A DNA stretch of 64,000 nucleotides, taken from the NCBI RefSeq assembly GCF_004135735.1, contig NZ_CP012670.1, forward strand, positions 8,262,501-8,326,500, read 5' to 3'. The number at the start of each line of letters is the position of its first letter. The stretch's first letter is position 1. The DNA comes from Sorangium cellulosum. GTDB lineage: Bacteria > Myxococcota_A > Polyangia > Polyangiales > Polyangiaceae. Positions 9,482 through 17,440 of the stretch are shown here, in pieces. Both the position numbers and the translations under genes were made by a program. The notes under the pieces were generated by a model. The model was not told where the DNA came from, did not search any database, and worked only from the letters and a program-made list of their open reading frames with translations.

Positions 9482-9921
9482 TGCTCGCGCTCGCGCCGCC
9501 GACAGCCGTCTGGGCTCGCCGCTTCGGGCCGCTGCTGCCCGAGCTGCTGCCCGCGCGCAGCGCCTGCGCTGCACCGACCCCGCCGCAGCGGACGACGGAG
9601 CCGGCGCCCGTCGCTCCGACGACCGAGGCGCTCCACCGCCCGTGCCCTGCCGCTCCGCGGGCGGCGCTGCCGGCCGGCCAGCGGGACGACACCTTCGCCG
9701 AGGAGCTGCGGCTGCTCGACGCGGCGCGGGAGCGCCTCTCCGCCGGGAACGCCGCCGCGGCGCTCCGGCAGCTCGCCGCGCACGCGGCCCGCTTCCCCGC
9801 GGGCCGGCTGAAGTCCATACGAGAGCAGCTCCGCACGGTCGCCCGGACGCGCCTCACCCCTCCGGCGCAGCGCGCGTCGGGATCGGCGCAGAGCGCGTCG
9901 GGAGGAGCGCCGTCGCGATGA
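9397..9921 (+). CDS. displaced C-terminal part of the sigma factor: membrane helix and helical domain
   Basis: This frame follows the C-rich repeat and has no start codon of its own near a ribosome site. It encodes a hydrophobic helix (IGVALGSAAAGVAGAVAVML, about nt 9430-9490), a Pro-rich periplasmic-like linker and a helical domain (ELRLLDAARERLSAGNAAAA ... HAARFPAGRLKSIREQL). Myxobacterial sigma/anti-sigma proteins often end with such an aligned helical repeat that gathers alanines before an ARFP-like motif (family knowledge, from memory). Its stop TGA at 9919 overlaps the ATG of the next gene (ATGA), as expected for the true end of the upstream gene in a coupled operon. I therefore read 8549-9921 as one original gene of about 457 codons; the alternative is an independent small membrane protein. 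Confidence 0.65.
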   Translation, partial: TATARRRPGQIGVALGSAAAGVAGAVAVMLALAPPTAVWARRFGPLLPELLPARSACAAPTPPQRTTEPAPVAPTTEALHRPCPAAPRAALPAGQRDDTFAEELRLLDAARERLSAGNAAAALRQLAAHAARFPAGRLKSIREQLRTVARTRLTPPAQRASGSAQSASGGAPSR

Positions 9922-11132
9922 GCAGGCCCAGGGCCAGACAGGAACCCGGCGCACACCCGGCGCGGCGCGCCGCCCGATCGCGAACGGGCGCGGGACGCCC
10001 GGCGCGCGCCACCGCCGCGGCGGCCGTGATCCTGCTTTGCGGCGCGGAGACGCATGCCGCGCCGGAGCCGCCCCGGGCCGGGATGCGCCTCGAGGTGGTG
10101 CGAGGCCCCGGCGCCGAGGGCTGCCCCGACGAGATGTCCCTGCGCACGGAGGTCGCGCGCGGGCTCGGCGCCGACCCGTTCCAGGACGACGCGCCGCGGG
10201 CGCTCACGGTCCGCATCGCCCGGGAGGGGCCGGAGCACACGGCCTCGATGGCGCTGCGCGACGCCCAGGGAGAGACCCACTGGGCCGAGGGGTTCAGCAC
10301 GCGGAGCGGTTGCGAGGAGCTGCTCTCCGGCGTGGCCCTCGCCGTGGTGGCGCAGCTCCTGAGCGCGCCGGAGCAGGCTTCCGCGCCGCCCGAGCGCTCG
10401 CCGCCGCCGGTGCCCTCGCCGCCCTCCGAGCCCCCGTCGCCCCCCTTGCGGCCGCCTTCTTCGCAGGCGCGCCGGGCCACGCCGGAGCCAGCGCGCCGGG
10501 CCACGCCGGAGCCAGCGCGCCGGGCCATGCCGGAGCCAGCGCGCCGGGCCATGCCGGAGCCAGCGCGCCGGGCCGAGCGGCCGCCGGCATCCGCGCCGCC
10601 GGAGACGGCGCCGGCACCGCCGAAGCCGCTGCGGCTCCAGGCGGGGCTCGGAGCGACCCTGGGCCTAGGGATCACGCCCGGAACAGCGGCCGGGGTGACG
10701 CTGGCCGTGGGCGTCCGCCGGTCTGACTGGTCGATCGCGGTGGAGGGGCGCGGGCTCGTGTCCCTGGCGCAGGAGGTGAAGGATATGGCCCTCAGCGCGA
10801 GGGCCTTCACGGCGGCTGGTGTGGGCTGCCTGCACGGCCGCCACCTGTTCGGCTGCGGGGTCGCGACCGGCGGCTTCGTCCGGTTCGTCCCCCGGCATCC
10901 GTGGCACATGACGGAACGCGACGACGCGCTGTTCAGCATCGGAGCGCGGCTCGGCAGCGCCTGGGCCCTCTCGGACAGGTGGAGCGCACACGGGTACGCC
11001 GAGGCCAGCGCGATCGTGGCGGACGCGGTGCTCCGGCGCCAAGGCAAGCGGCGCGAGACCGCTGGAGCCTTCACATGGTCCTCACCTCCGGTCGGCGCGG
11101 CGCTCGGACTCGGCATCACGGCGACGTACTGA
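9918..11132 (+). CDS. secreted protein with Pro-rich repeat linker and barrel-like C-terminal domain
   Basis: 404 residues. Start ATG 9918 overlaps the upstream stop (ATGA), so translation is probably coupled to the sigma-factor gene. The N-terminus is Arg-rich, then a hydrophobic stretch (ARATAAAAVILLCGAETHAA) consistent with a signal peptide. A domain with GAEGCPDEMSLRTEVARGLG follows, ending in a hydrophobic segment. A Pro-rich linker contains four 8-residue repeats ARRATPEP/ARRAMPEP (about residues 185-218). The C-terminal 170 residues alternate Gly/aromatic strands (LGATLGLGITPGTAAGV, WSIAVEGRGLVSLA) and finish GLGITATY, like an outer-membrane or transmembrane-barrel domain. Function unknown; context suggests an envelope protein controlled with the ECF sigma factor. 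Confidence 0.8.
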   Translation: MSRPRARQEPGAHPARRAARSRTGAGRPARATAAAAVILLCGAETHAAPEPPRAGMRLEVVRGPGAEGCPDEMSLRTEVARGLGADPFQDDAPRALTVRIAREGPEHTASMALRDAQGETHWAEGFSTRSGCEELLSGVALAVVAQLLSAPEQASAPPERSPPPVPSPPSEPPSPPLRPPSSQARRATPEPARRATPEPARRAMPEPARRAMPEPARRAERPPASAPPETAPAPPKPLRLQAGLGATLGLGITPGTAAGVTLAVGVRRSDWSIAVEGRGLVSLAQEVKDMALSARAFTAAGVGCLHGRHLFGCGVATGGFVRFVPRHPWHMTERDDALFSIGARLGSAWALSDRWSAHGYAEASAIVADAVLRRQGKRRETAGAFTWSSPPVGAALGLGITATY

Positions 11133-11180
11133 CCGACCTCGCGAAGGCCGGCACTCCTCGCCAACGGCATGAGAATTTTC

Positions 11181-11187
11181 AAAGGAG
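11181..11187 (+). promoter_or_regulatory. strong ribosome binding site upstream of the lipoprotein gene
   Basis: AAAGGAG at 11181-11187 lies 7 bases before ATG 11195, which is in frame with the lipoprotein. The later ATG 11270, which would give a compact signal peptide, has no comparable site. This favours the 11195 start despite the 25-residue N-terminal extension. Confidence 0.6.
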
Positions 11188-11194
11188 AACTACA

Positions 11195-12409
11195 ATGCTC
11201 AATGCAATCGACGATCTCGCGAAAGCTGCCCGTTGTGAACGCAGGCCATCTCTACGTATCTTGTCCGCCATGCGATCCCTCCTCCTCCCGTTCGTGGGCT
11301 TTCTCCTCTTGTCCGGCTGTGGCGAAGATCCGACGGTCTACGGCCCCTGTCAGCCGCAGGAATACGGCAACCCAGGCTGCCCGTGGCCCGAGGAAGGCGA
11401 CGGCGGGGCCGGTGGCGAAGGTGGTGGCGGCGGAGAAGGTGGCGGCAGTGAGGCCAGCGGCGGCGACGAGACCGCCTGCGCCGGCGACTGTGTCCCACCG
11501 GCGCCGCTCGGCTGGTTCGGCCCGGCGCTGCTCTGGTACGGCCCGCCGGACCAGGCGCCGGACTGCCCCGCCGCCGCGCCGAACGTCGGCTACGAGGGGT
11601 TCGCCGACCTCGTGCCGGAGCCGCTCGCCTGCGCGACCTGCCTGTGCGACCCGCCCGACGCGGCCACGGCCTCGTGCCAGCTCCCGCTGGGCTGGTCGGC
11701 GCACGCGGCGACGATGTGCTCCGGCGATGCCCCCGGCACCCTCGCGACGACCTTCGCCGCGCCCGAGGCCTGGGACGGCGCCTGCACCGCCGCGAACGCG
11801 ATCCCCGCGGACCAGGACTGCGGGGGGCAGCCGTGCGTCCAGTCGCTCTCCATCGAGGCCCCGACCGTGACGGTGGCCGGCGCATGCACGCCGCGGGTGG
11901 ACGAGCCGCCGGTGCCGGCGTTCCTCGATCCCTGGCGGACCCGGGCGCTCGCCTGCCTGCCCGGCGCCTACACCGAGTGCCCGGGCGACCGGAGCACCTG
12001 CATGCCGTCGCCGGGCCAGCCCGGGGTCCCGCCGCCCGGCGGCTTCCTGACGTGCATCTTCCACGAGGGCGACGTGACGTGCGGCGAGCCCTACCTGGTC
12101 AAGCACGTCTTCCACGGCGGCATCGACGACACGCGCGGCTGCTCGCCGTGCGGCTGCGGGGAGCCGGAGGGCGCGTCGTGCACCATCATGGCCTCGGTCT
12201 ACAGCGACGGGGCGTGCGGGGAGGCGCTCTTGTCGGCCGTCGTGAGCTCGACGACGCCGTTCTGCGGGGTCACGCCGCCCGGCGTCGCCCTCGGCAGCAA
12301 GTCGGCGGAGGTCGTGGCCGTGGATCCCGGCGGCTGCGCCCCGAGCGGCGGCGAGCCGATCGGCGAGATGGTGCCGGCCGAGCCGTCGACGTTCTGCTGC
12401 CTGGCATAG
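11195..12409 (+). CDS. Cys-rich lipoprotein with Gly-rich spacer
   Basis: 404 residues from ATG 11195, or 379 from the in-frame ATG 11270 (MRSLLLPFVGFLLLSGCGED). The hydrophobic stretch ends in the lipobox LSGC, so the mature protein should be lipid-anchored. A Gly/Glu-rich spacer (GGAGGEGGGGGEGGG) follows, then about 300 residues with many Cys, often paired (CATCLCDPP, GCSPCGCGEPEG, FCCLA at the end), which implies a disulfide-stabilised surface domain. No known catalytic family recognised. A 146-bp piece of this gene (11898-12043) recurs at 17224-17369 with 5 substitutions. Lipoproteins of this architecture are common and paralogous in Sorangium-type genomes (background knowledge). Confidence 0.85.
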   Translation: MLNAIDDLAKAARCERRPSLRILSAMRSLLLPFVGFLLLSGCGEDPTVYGPCQPQEYGNPGCPWPEEGDGGAGGEGGGGGEGGGSEASGGDETACAGDCVPPAPLGWFGPALLWYGPPDQAPDCPAAAPNVGYEGFADLVPEPLACATCLCDPPDAATASCQLPLGWSAHAATMCSGDAPGTLATTFAAPEAWDGACTAANAIPADQDCGGQPCVQSLSIEAPTVTVAGACTPRVDEPPVPAFLDPWRTRALACLPGAYTECPGDRSTCMPSPGQPGVPPPGGFLTCIFHEGDVTCGEPYLVKHVFHGGIDDTRGCSPCGCGEPEGASCTIMASVYSDGACGEALLSAVVSSTTPFCGVTPPGVALGSKSAEVVAVDPGGCAPSGGEPIGEMVPAEPSTFCCLA

Positions 12410-12430
12410 GCCCGCGAGAAGAACAGGCGT

Positions 12431-12676
12431 TCATCGCCTCACGCTCGGCAGCAACTCCACCTGATCCGCGAGCTCTCCGCGCTCCTCCTTGCGGAGGGCC
12501 GCGATCAGGGCGCCTGCGAGCGGCCCCGAGCCGACCATCGGCCCGATCGGCTCACACCCCCAGAACGCCGTGATCGACCCCGCGAGCCTGTCGCGCCCCT
12601 CGGCCTGAAGCCGCTCCACGGCCGCATAGGCCCAGACGTCCAAGCGGTAGCTGCGCGCCAGTGTCCGGGTGCGCTG
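12431..12676 (-). pseudogene. C-terminal fragment of an unidentified gene
   Basis: The minus strand carries an open frame with strong coding-like third-position GC ending at 12431. It includes SYRLDVWAYAAVERLQAEG, then a SGPLAGALIAALRKEE stretch. It lacks a convincing start: the frame continues upstream through TLARSYRL into sequence that looks non-coding near 12676. I take it as the tail of a gene cut off by rearrangement at the edge of the AT-richer block. Family not recognised. Confidence 0.4.
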
Positions 12677-12958
12677 TCAGTGAACCTTCGCGACGTGAAC
12701 CCCACGCACCGCTCGCCCCTCGTCTATTCCCTGGAAGCGAAGCGACATGGCCCGCGACCGGCCGCGCGAGTCATTGCCTGCTCGCAACGTCCCGAACATC
12801 GCGTGCAAGCATTGGTGACCTCGACGCGCTCGCTCGCGATGTCTGGCCGCGATCATGCGCACGGATTCATCGAAACACGACAGCCTTTCCTGTATCTTCT
12901 TGCCTCCAGTTCGAGGCGAACGCGAGCCACCTCCAGATGTCCCTCGGAGCAAGAGCCC
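12677..12958. other. intergenic, AT-richer, no supported gene
   Basis: Composition drops from the surrounding very high GC. Short open frames on both strands here lack codon bias and ribosome sites. I see nothing else in it; it precedes the small lipoprotein at 12959 and may hold its promoter. Confidence 0.4.
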
Positions 12959-13309
12959 ATGACCGCAGCACGTCGTCGCTCAAGGACAATCCGTCCCAGC
13001 CTCGCCCAGATCATCTCCACGGCCGTACTATCCCAAGCCGGATGCACGATCTTCGACGAAATGCCAACACCGACGTGCATGGATCCATCCCCCGGGTGCC
13101 AGGCGCCGTGTGGACAAGAAGACGTCTTTCCTTGGCCAATCGGCTGCGAGCGAACGCTACCGCTACAATCCAGATTCCGGGACATATTAACCACAAAAGA
13201 CTGCAATCAATGGCGCGAGACACTACAGCCCATCAGCGGCGTCAGCCTAACCATCAGCCCTCAAATGGTTGGAATAACGCCAACCACGAAGGACCCATGC
13301 TACTACTAG
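12959..13309 (+). CDS. small Cys-rich lipoprotein
   Basis: 116 residues from ATG 12959, with a CGGAG-type site about 10 bases upstream. The N-terminus is very basic (MTAARRRSRTIRPS), then hydrophobic, with the lipobox LSQAGC placing the lipid-bearing Cys at residue 29. The mature part has Cys in CTIFDEMPTPTCMDPSPGCQ and later CGQEDVFPWPIGCE, plus a final CYY. Codon use is less GC-biased than in flanking genes, as for the next two genes. Family not recognised. The three genes 12959-14825 run in the same direction and probably form one transcription unit for envelope proteins. Confidence 0.6.
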   Translation: MTAARRRSRTIRPSLAQIISTAVLSQAGCTIFDEMPTPTCMDPSPGCQAPCGQEDVFPWPIGCERTLPLQSRFRDILTTKDCNQWRETLQPISGVSLTISPQMVGITPTTKDPCYY

Positions 13310-13391
13310 CTCACCTTCTCTGGAGATCCATTCTCGCCGCACCAACTGCCCCCTCACACGACGATCATCGTCAACCCGCAACACTCGACAC

Positions 13392-14033
13392 ATGAAAACA
13401 TCGCCAAAGACGACAGCGTGGCTCGGGCTAGGACTCATCGCAATCGCCGCCTTGGCGGCGGTATACAGCCTAAAAAGAACCTCGACAGAGAGAGACAATG
13501 AACCCCAATCGCACCAGGACACCGCCAGCAAGGACGATCCCCATCTTCGGTCAACTTTGATCGCCACCCAAAAAAGGTTGGCCAGCCGCGAAAAGACCAT
13601 CCAGCGTCGCGACCAGGATCTCCAGAAGAGAGAGCAAGAGCCCCACGCCACCGAAGACAATCCTACACCTTCACCTGCCCCAGAGCTTCCGAAGCAATGC
13701 ATCGTCGCATCGCAAGCGAAAGAGCTGCACATGCTGGCCACAAACTGCACGAACTTCAGGAGACACTTCGATGCATACAAAGAAATACTGGGCAGCAGCA
13801 CGATCGGCTGCGAAACCGTCTTGAACATTCGAGACCTAGCCCAAAATCAACACTCAATCTGCGCCGCCGTCGCGAGATCATTCGAGGACACAGCACAGCC
13901 AGACATCATGAGCGACATTCGCGGCATCGACGCAATGGAGAATGCCTACATGCTCAGGAGCGAGTACGGCGACATCGACGTCAATGAATTAATAAAGAAC
14001 CCCGAGTGCATAGCCCGCATGCAGACCGAATGA
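13392..14033 (+). CDS. membrane-anchored protein with coiled coil
   Basis: 213 residues from ATG 13392. One N-terminal membrane segment (about residues 9-26, TAWLGLGLIAIAALAAVYSL), then a hydrophilic region, a predicted coiled coil of Lys/Arg/Glu/Gln heptads (about residues 55-90, SREKTIQRRDQDLQKREQE) and a C-terminal domain with four Cys (CIVASQAKELHM, NCTNFRRHF, GCETVLN, ICAAVAR). Likely faces the periplasm. No catalytic motif seen and no family recognised. AT-richer codon use suggests acquisition or relaxed selection. Confidence 0.7.
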   Translation: MKTSPKTTAWLGLGLIAIAALAAVYSLKRTSTERDNEPQSHQDTASKDDPHLRSTLIATQKRLASREKTIQRRDQDLQKREQEPHATEDNPTPSPAPELPKQCIVASQAKELHMLATNCTNFRRHFDAYKEILGSSTIGCETVLNIRDLAQNQHSICAAVARSFEDTAQPDIMSDIRGIDAMENAYMLRSEYGDIDVNELIKNPECIARMQTE

Positions 14034-14111
14034 CTCGAACCCACTCCACGTGACCATTCATGTCACAGGAACCATCGATGCGCCGTTCGAGCAGGCCAGG
14101 GCAGCCATTTT

Positions 14112-14825
14112 TTGCGCATACTATCAGGGCCTGCGATATTCACTCTTGCCGCTCCGACATCAGCGCAAGAGCAGCGGCCCCCGGAGAAATTCCACTGGGG
14201 CGGGCTGTACCTCAACGGTGTCGTTCAGACGAACCTCCCCCATTTTGCAAGACTCGGACTCACTTATGGCGGCGGAACAGCTCCGGGGGCTGCCCATACA
14301 GTCATGGTGAGCTTCGGACAGACCGCGAGCCTCACCCAGGAGCTCAACATTGGGTATTTCATAGGCGTTGGGGTGAACAAAGAGAGCGCGTCGACGATCG
14401 AAGACAAGCAACTGGGGATCCATGCCACGTACGAGCCCGGACCATTCCGGGCGAGCGCGGCTACGAGACTTCAACTATACAAATTGATCGGGACCGTTCT
14501 TCCCGTGCTCACCACGACTCTGAGGCCACAAGGCACCATTGTCCGGACCGCCCACGCCGATCTGTTCCTCGGCGCAGACGTCTACTCCCGCAATCTTAAT
14601 GCTCAGTTCGGCTTCACATCCGGATTGCGTTTCAGGGACATAAGAATTTTTGATCGAAACATAGATGGACTCTTGTCGATAACGGAGATGAATGCTTGGA
14701 CCAGCGCTCCGACGCAAGGGGTCGTCTGGGCGGCCTACATCGAGTCGCGCCTCGGGATCGTCGTCGACCTGGAGTCCAATCAGGGAGAAGAGCGCGATCG
14801 AATTCGTGAGTATGGGCAGCTTTGA
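14112..14825 (+). CDS. outer-membrane beta-barrel-like protein (start uncertain)
   Basis: 237 residues if started at TTG 14112. The sequence begins RILSGPAIFTLAAPTSAQEQ, the back half of a signal peptide with an AxA-like cleavage site. Alternating amphipathic strands follow (FHWGGLYLNGVVQTNLPHF, ELNIGYFIGVGVNKES, ADLFLGADVYSRNLNAQFGF), as in small outer-membrane barrels. A better start, ATG 14078 (MRRSSRPGQPF), lies one base out of frame, with a run of six T at 14108-14113 between them. Losing one T would fuse it to give an ideal signal peptide. So either a sequencing indel, a slippage site or a TTG start applies. The upstream gene's stop (14031) is in this same frame. Function unknown. Confidence 0.6.
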   Translation: MRILSGPAIFTLAAPTSAQEQRPPEKFHWGGLYLNGVVQTNLPHFARLGLTYGGGTAPGAAHTVMVSFGQTASLTQELNIGYFIGVGVNKESASTIEDKQLGIHATYEPGPFRASAATRLQLYKLIGTVLPVLTTTLRPQGTIVRTAHADLFLGADVYSRNLNAQFGFTSGLRFRDIRIFDRNIDGLLSITEMNAWTSAPTQGVVWAAYIESRLGIVVDLESNQGEERDRIREYGQL

Positions 14826-14876
14826 TCGGTCGCGGCAGGGGCGCCGCTCGCCTGGTTGCTCTCGCTCAGGCTGATT

Positions 14877-14903
14877 GACGAGCCGCCCGCGCCGGCGCTC
14901 CTC
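14877..14903. repeat. left 27-bp direct repeat flanking the ATPase-HNH cassette
   Basis: This 27-bp stretch begins GACGAGCCGCCCGCG. It matches 17226-17252 at 26 of 27 positions, in the same orientation. The related segment in the intact lipoprotein gene is 11900-11926. It lies about 80 bp beyond the 3' end of the HNH gene. It may be an insertion or recombination scar. Confidence 0.7.
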
Positions 14904-14982
14904 TCGACGAGCGCCGGCCCACCTCACCCAGCCGTTCTCCAGCGCCGGCCGGCCCAACGCCGGCCGATCGCGAGCGGGTGCC

Positions 14983-15666
14983 TCAGATGTCGCCTCGCAC
15001 GAGCTTCCCCTGGCGCCGCAGCTCGGACGCGATGAAGGGCGCGCGGTGCGCCAGGTACGCGAGATCGATCCCCTTGTTGCCTGGGCCGAGCTGGTAGCGC
15101 GTCACGTATTCTTCCCGCTGTTGCCGACATTCACGAAGGTTCAACAGGGGCAGGGTGTTGTCGATCTTCGTATGCTGCGCGCTCGGCGCGCCGCGTCCTC
15201 GCTGAACGTGAAGCGTCGCGAGGTTGAGCTCGAACCACCCTGCGTGCACTTCGAATGGGTCCACCACATCCAGCACACCCTTGGCCGCGTTCACGCAGGC
15301 CGCGCTGAGCCGATAGTTCGACCACTCGTACACGAGCCGCCAGTTCGTCGACTTCGGGATGAAGTGGTCGACGGTCGGGCTCCCCGTCGCCTTCTCGATG
15401 TGCATGGCGAGGTACGCGCACTGCTGGCCGTAGAGCTCCATCATGTCGTCGAGCGTGCTCTTGCCGTCGGCCCTACGAGGCTCAATCCAGAGGGCCGGGA
15501 ACCTCTTCGAAGGGATGTCTTCTTCGCGAACATAGGTCTTCTTCGGCTTGCGGCCCCCCTTGCCATTCACAGGCTTGCCCAGGAGCCTCGTGATCGCGTC
15601 TTTGCCTCGCTCGCGAACGCGCTCGTCGAAGCTGGGCGGCTCGGCGGCCAGGACAATCCGGATCAC
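14983..15666 (-). CDS. HNH endonuclease, PtuB-like partner of the ATPase
   Basis: 227 residues from GTG 15666, overlapping the ATPase stop as GTGA, so the two are coupled. The HNH core is clear: QQCAYLAMHIEKATGSPTVD runs into DHFIPKS (D100, H101), then WSNYRLSAACVNAAKG (N117, N126). This is the layout of HNH proteins paired with AAA ATPases, including PtuB of the Septu anti-phage system and the TIGR02646-type group. The first Cys of the usual zinc-binding CxxC is present (C83) but its pair is missing. Expected role: the DNA-cutting subunit of a two-component defence complex. Septu-like assignment rests on motif and gene order only. Confidence 0.8.
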   Translation of the reverse strand: MIRIVLAAEPPSFDERVRERGKDAITRLLGKPVNGKGGRKPKKTYVREEDIPSKRFPALWIEPRRADGKSTLDDMMELYGQQCAYLAMHIEKATGSPTVDHFIPKSTNWRLVYEWSNYRLSAACVNAAKGVLDVVDPFEVHAGWFELNLATLHVQRGRGAPSAQHTKIDNTLPLLNLRECRQQREEYVTRYQLGPGNKGIDLAYLAHRAPFIASELRRQGKLVRGDI

Positions 15667-16940
15667 GTCCTCCTCCGCCTCGGCTTCGCCGGCGCCTGTG
15701 CCGCGCTGCGGTCGCGGAAGTACCCCCATCGCACCCAGAACGGGTCGATGTCGGGCAGACCGGCGTCTCTCAGCGCCTTGTCCACGGCGGCGACGGCGGC
15801 GTCGGGAGCTGCCTCTTGGTCCATCAGCGCAAGAGCCTCCTTCACGGCTCGCTCGCCCTCGAGGGATCTGGGCTCCTTCAGATCGAAGGCTTCGCTCGTG
15901 AGCCAATTGCCGACCTCGCCGCGGCGCACGTAGGTCCGCTGCGCCAGCTTGACGGAGTAGGGCTCCTTCGTGCGGTCCAGATCGAGATCGAACCAGGCGT
16001 CCTTGTCCGCGTCGAAGAGGGGCTCGACCGAAGCCAAGACGAGCGGGGAGTGCGTCACGGCGACGAGCTGGACACGCGAACCGTGCTGCCCGGTGAGGAT
16101 GTCCATCACCTGCAAGAGCGCCGGTACGATGCGTCGCTGCCATTGCGGATGCAGGTGGGCCTCGATCTCGTCGATGAGGAAGACGACCTCTCTCGCCGGT
16201 GGCTCGTGGCGCAGCTTCGCAGAGGCGAGGTGCTCCTCCCACGTCCAGATGAGGAGGTAGGCGAGCGCGATGATCCTGCGCATCCCGGCCGAGGCGTGGA
16301 TGACGGCGACGTCTTCGCCGTAGGGCATGCGCAAGGTCGGATACCTGAGGGGGTCGCTCACCGTGAGCTTGCGCAGCTCGCCCTCTTGGAGCTTCTCCTT
16401 CTCGTCGCTCGACGGCGACAGCGTCCCGAGGACCTTCCTCAAGAGCTCGAAGGGACGGCTCTTCTCGCGTTGCCACGAACCCCAGTCGCGAAGCAGGCCC
16501 TCGCAGTATTCGTTCCCTGCCCAGACCTCGGACGCCGAAAAGAGGTAGGCGTTCGGACGACTGGGCGCGTCTTCCGTCCAGTAGTTCCGTGCCGGATCCC
16601 AGACGGAGAACCCTCCGTCCACCTGCGCGTAGAGGATGAGCCCAGGGATGGCGGGGCGACCCTTGTTCACGCTCCATCGCTCGACGGCGGGGTCGTACTT
16701 GCTCGTGTAGGTGTAGGGCTTGGGCGTCCTCTTCGTGTACGAATACGAGATCGACGCTCCCTCCGTGGTCGGAACGACAGGATGGCGGGCCCACGTCCGC
16801 GTCAGCGCCCACCACGCCACGTCGAGCAGGAAGCTCTTCCCGAGCCCGTTGTCGCCCGTGACGAGGTTCAGCCTCGGCGCCAAATTCATCGTCATCGCGG
16901 GCGCGGGGCCGACGTTCTTGAGGTGAATCGACTCAAGCAT
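15663..16940 (-). CDS. AAA15/OLD-like ATPase without TOPRIM, PtuA-like
   Basis: 425 residues from ATG 16940. Walker A GDNGLGKS is at residues 29-36, directly after the short N-terminal strand typical of this group (MLESIHLKNVGP). Walker B with the extended LIDEIEAHLHP motif lies near residue 255, followed by a switch-like VAVTHSPLVLAS. No C-terminal TOPRIM nuclease domain is evident, so the nuclease is supplied by the coupled HNH gene. The pair resembles Septu (PtuA-PtuB). The ATG lies inside the last codons of an upstream degenerate frame (ATGCTTGA), hinting at a former three-gene operon. Its function in anti-phage defence is inferred from family and context. Confidence 0.85.
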   Translation of the reverse strand: MLESIHLKNVGPAPAMTMNLAPRLNLVTGDNGLGKSFLLDVAWWALTRTWARHPVVPTTEGASISYSYTKRTPKPYTYTSKYDPAVERWSVNKGRPAIPGLILYAQVDGGFSVWDPARNYWTEDAPSRPNAYLFSASEVWAGNEYCEGLLRDWGSWQREKSRPFELLRKVLGTLSPSSDEKEKLQEGELRKLTVSDPLRYPTLRMPYGEDVAVIHASAGMRRIIALAYLLIWTWEEHLASAKLRHEPPAREVVFLIDEIEAHLHPQWQRRIVPALLQVMDILTGQHGSRVQLVAVTHSPLVLASVEPLFDADKDAWFDLDLDRTKEPYSVKLAQRTYVRRGEVGNWLTSEAFDLKEPRSLEGERAVKEALALMDQEAAPDAAVAAVDKALRDAGLPDIDPFWVRWGYFRDRSAAQAPAKPRRRRT

Positions 16941-17190
16941 GGGCGCTGCCTCGCTTCGTCTGCTTCGGGTTCTTGTCGATGGTGCCCGCCATGATGTCGA
17001 CGGCGTCGCTCGCGAACGCGGGGCAACCGTTGCCCGCGTCTGCCGACGTACACCAGGGGCCGCGGAGACGGCAACCTCCGCCGAAGTCGAAAGCGCGGGC
17101 GGGCGCCCGCATCCTTGCGATCGCACTCGGGGCAGCGGAGCAAGTCGCCCTCCACGTCCACTCCAGGAGCACGGCCCGCTCGAGCTCGCC
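16933..17190 (-). pseudogene. possible frameshifted zinc-ribbon gene upstream of the ATPase
   Basis: Two overlapping minus-strand frames make sense only if joined. Near 17150-17100 one frame gives LLEVDVEGDLLRCPECDRKD. Past about 17100 the neighbouring frame gives FDFGGGCRLRGPWCTSADAG and continues to a stop at 16933, overlapping the ATPase ATG. Together they supply CPEC and CRLRGPWC pairs as in a small zinc-ribbon protein. The switch lies in a GCGGGCGCCC-rich tract. It could be an accessory gene of the cassette broken by mutation or by a sequencing indel. Start codon not determined. Confidence 0.4.
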
Positions 17191-17223
17191 GAGCCGGGCT
17201 GCCTGCACGGCCGGGGCCCAGGA

Positions 17224-17369
17224 TGGACGAGCCGCCGGCGCCGGCGCTCCTCGATCCCTGGCGGACCCGGGCGCTCGCCTGCCTGCCCGGCGCCCACGCC
17301 GAGTGCCCGGGCGACCGGAGCACCTGCATGCCGTCGCCGGACCAGCCCGGGGTCCCGCCGCCCGGCGGC
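17224..17369 (+). pseudogene. fragment of the lipoprotein gene at 11195-12409
   Basis: This 146-bp segment aligns base for base with 11898-12043, with five substitutions and no gap. It includes the stretch encoding WRTRALACLPG. Similarity stops abruptly after CCCGGCGGC at 17369. There is no start, and the frame is lost after the fragment. Four of the five substitutions that I could place change the amino acid, as expected for DNA no longer under selection. It marks a past duplication or recombination at the edge of the ATPase-HNH cassette. Confidence 0.85.
17226..17252. repeat. right 27-bp direct repeat flanking the ATPase-HNH cassette
   Basis: Counterpart of 14877-14903 with a single mismatch (position 12 of the unit). 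It is the first part of the lipoprotein-gene fragment, so the cassette sits between a short and a long copy of the same sequence. Confidence 0.7.
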
Positions 17370-17440
17370 CCGCCTCTCCTGCTCCGATGAGCAGCGCCGC
17401 GCCCCGGAAGCGGCTAGGATGGTCGCGTTCGCACCGACCC

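Noticed and set aside
12680..12958. Upstream extension of the small lipoprotein gene to 12680
   Set aside because: The added sequence has no coding bias and would bury the signal peptide; ATG 12959 gives a normal lipoprotein start.
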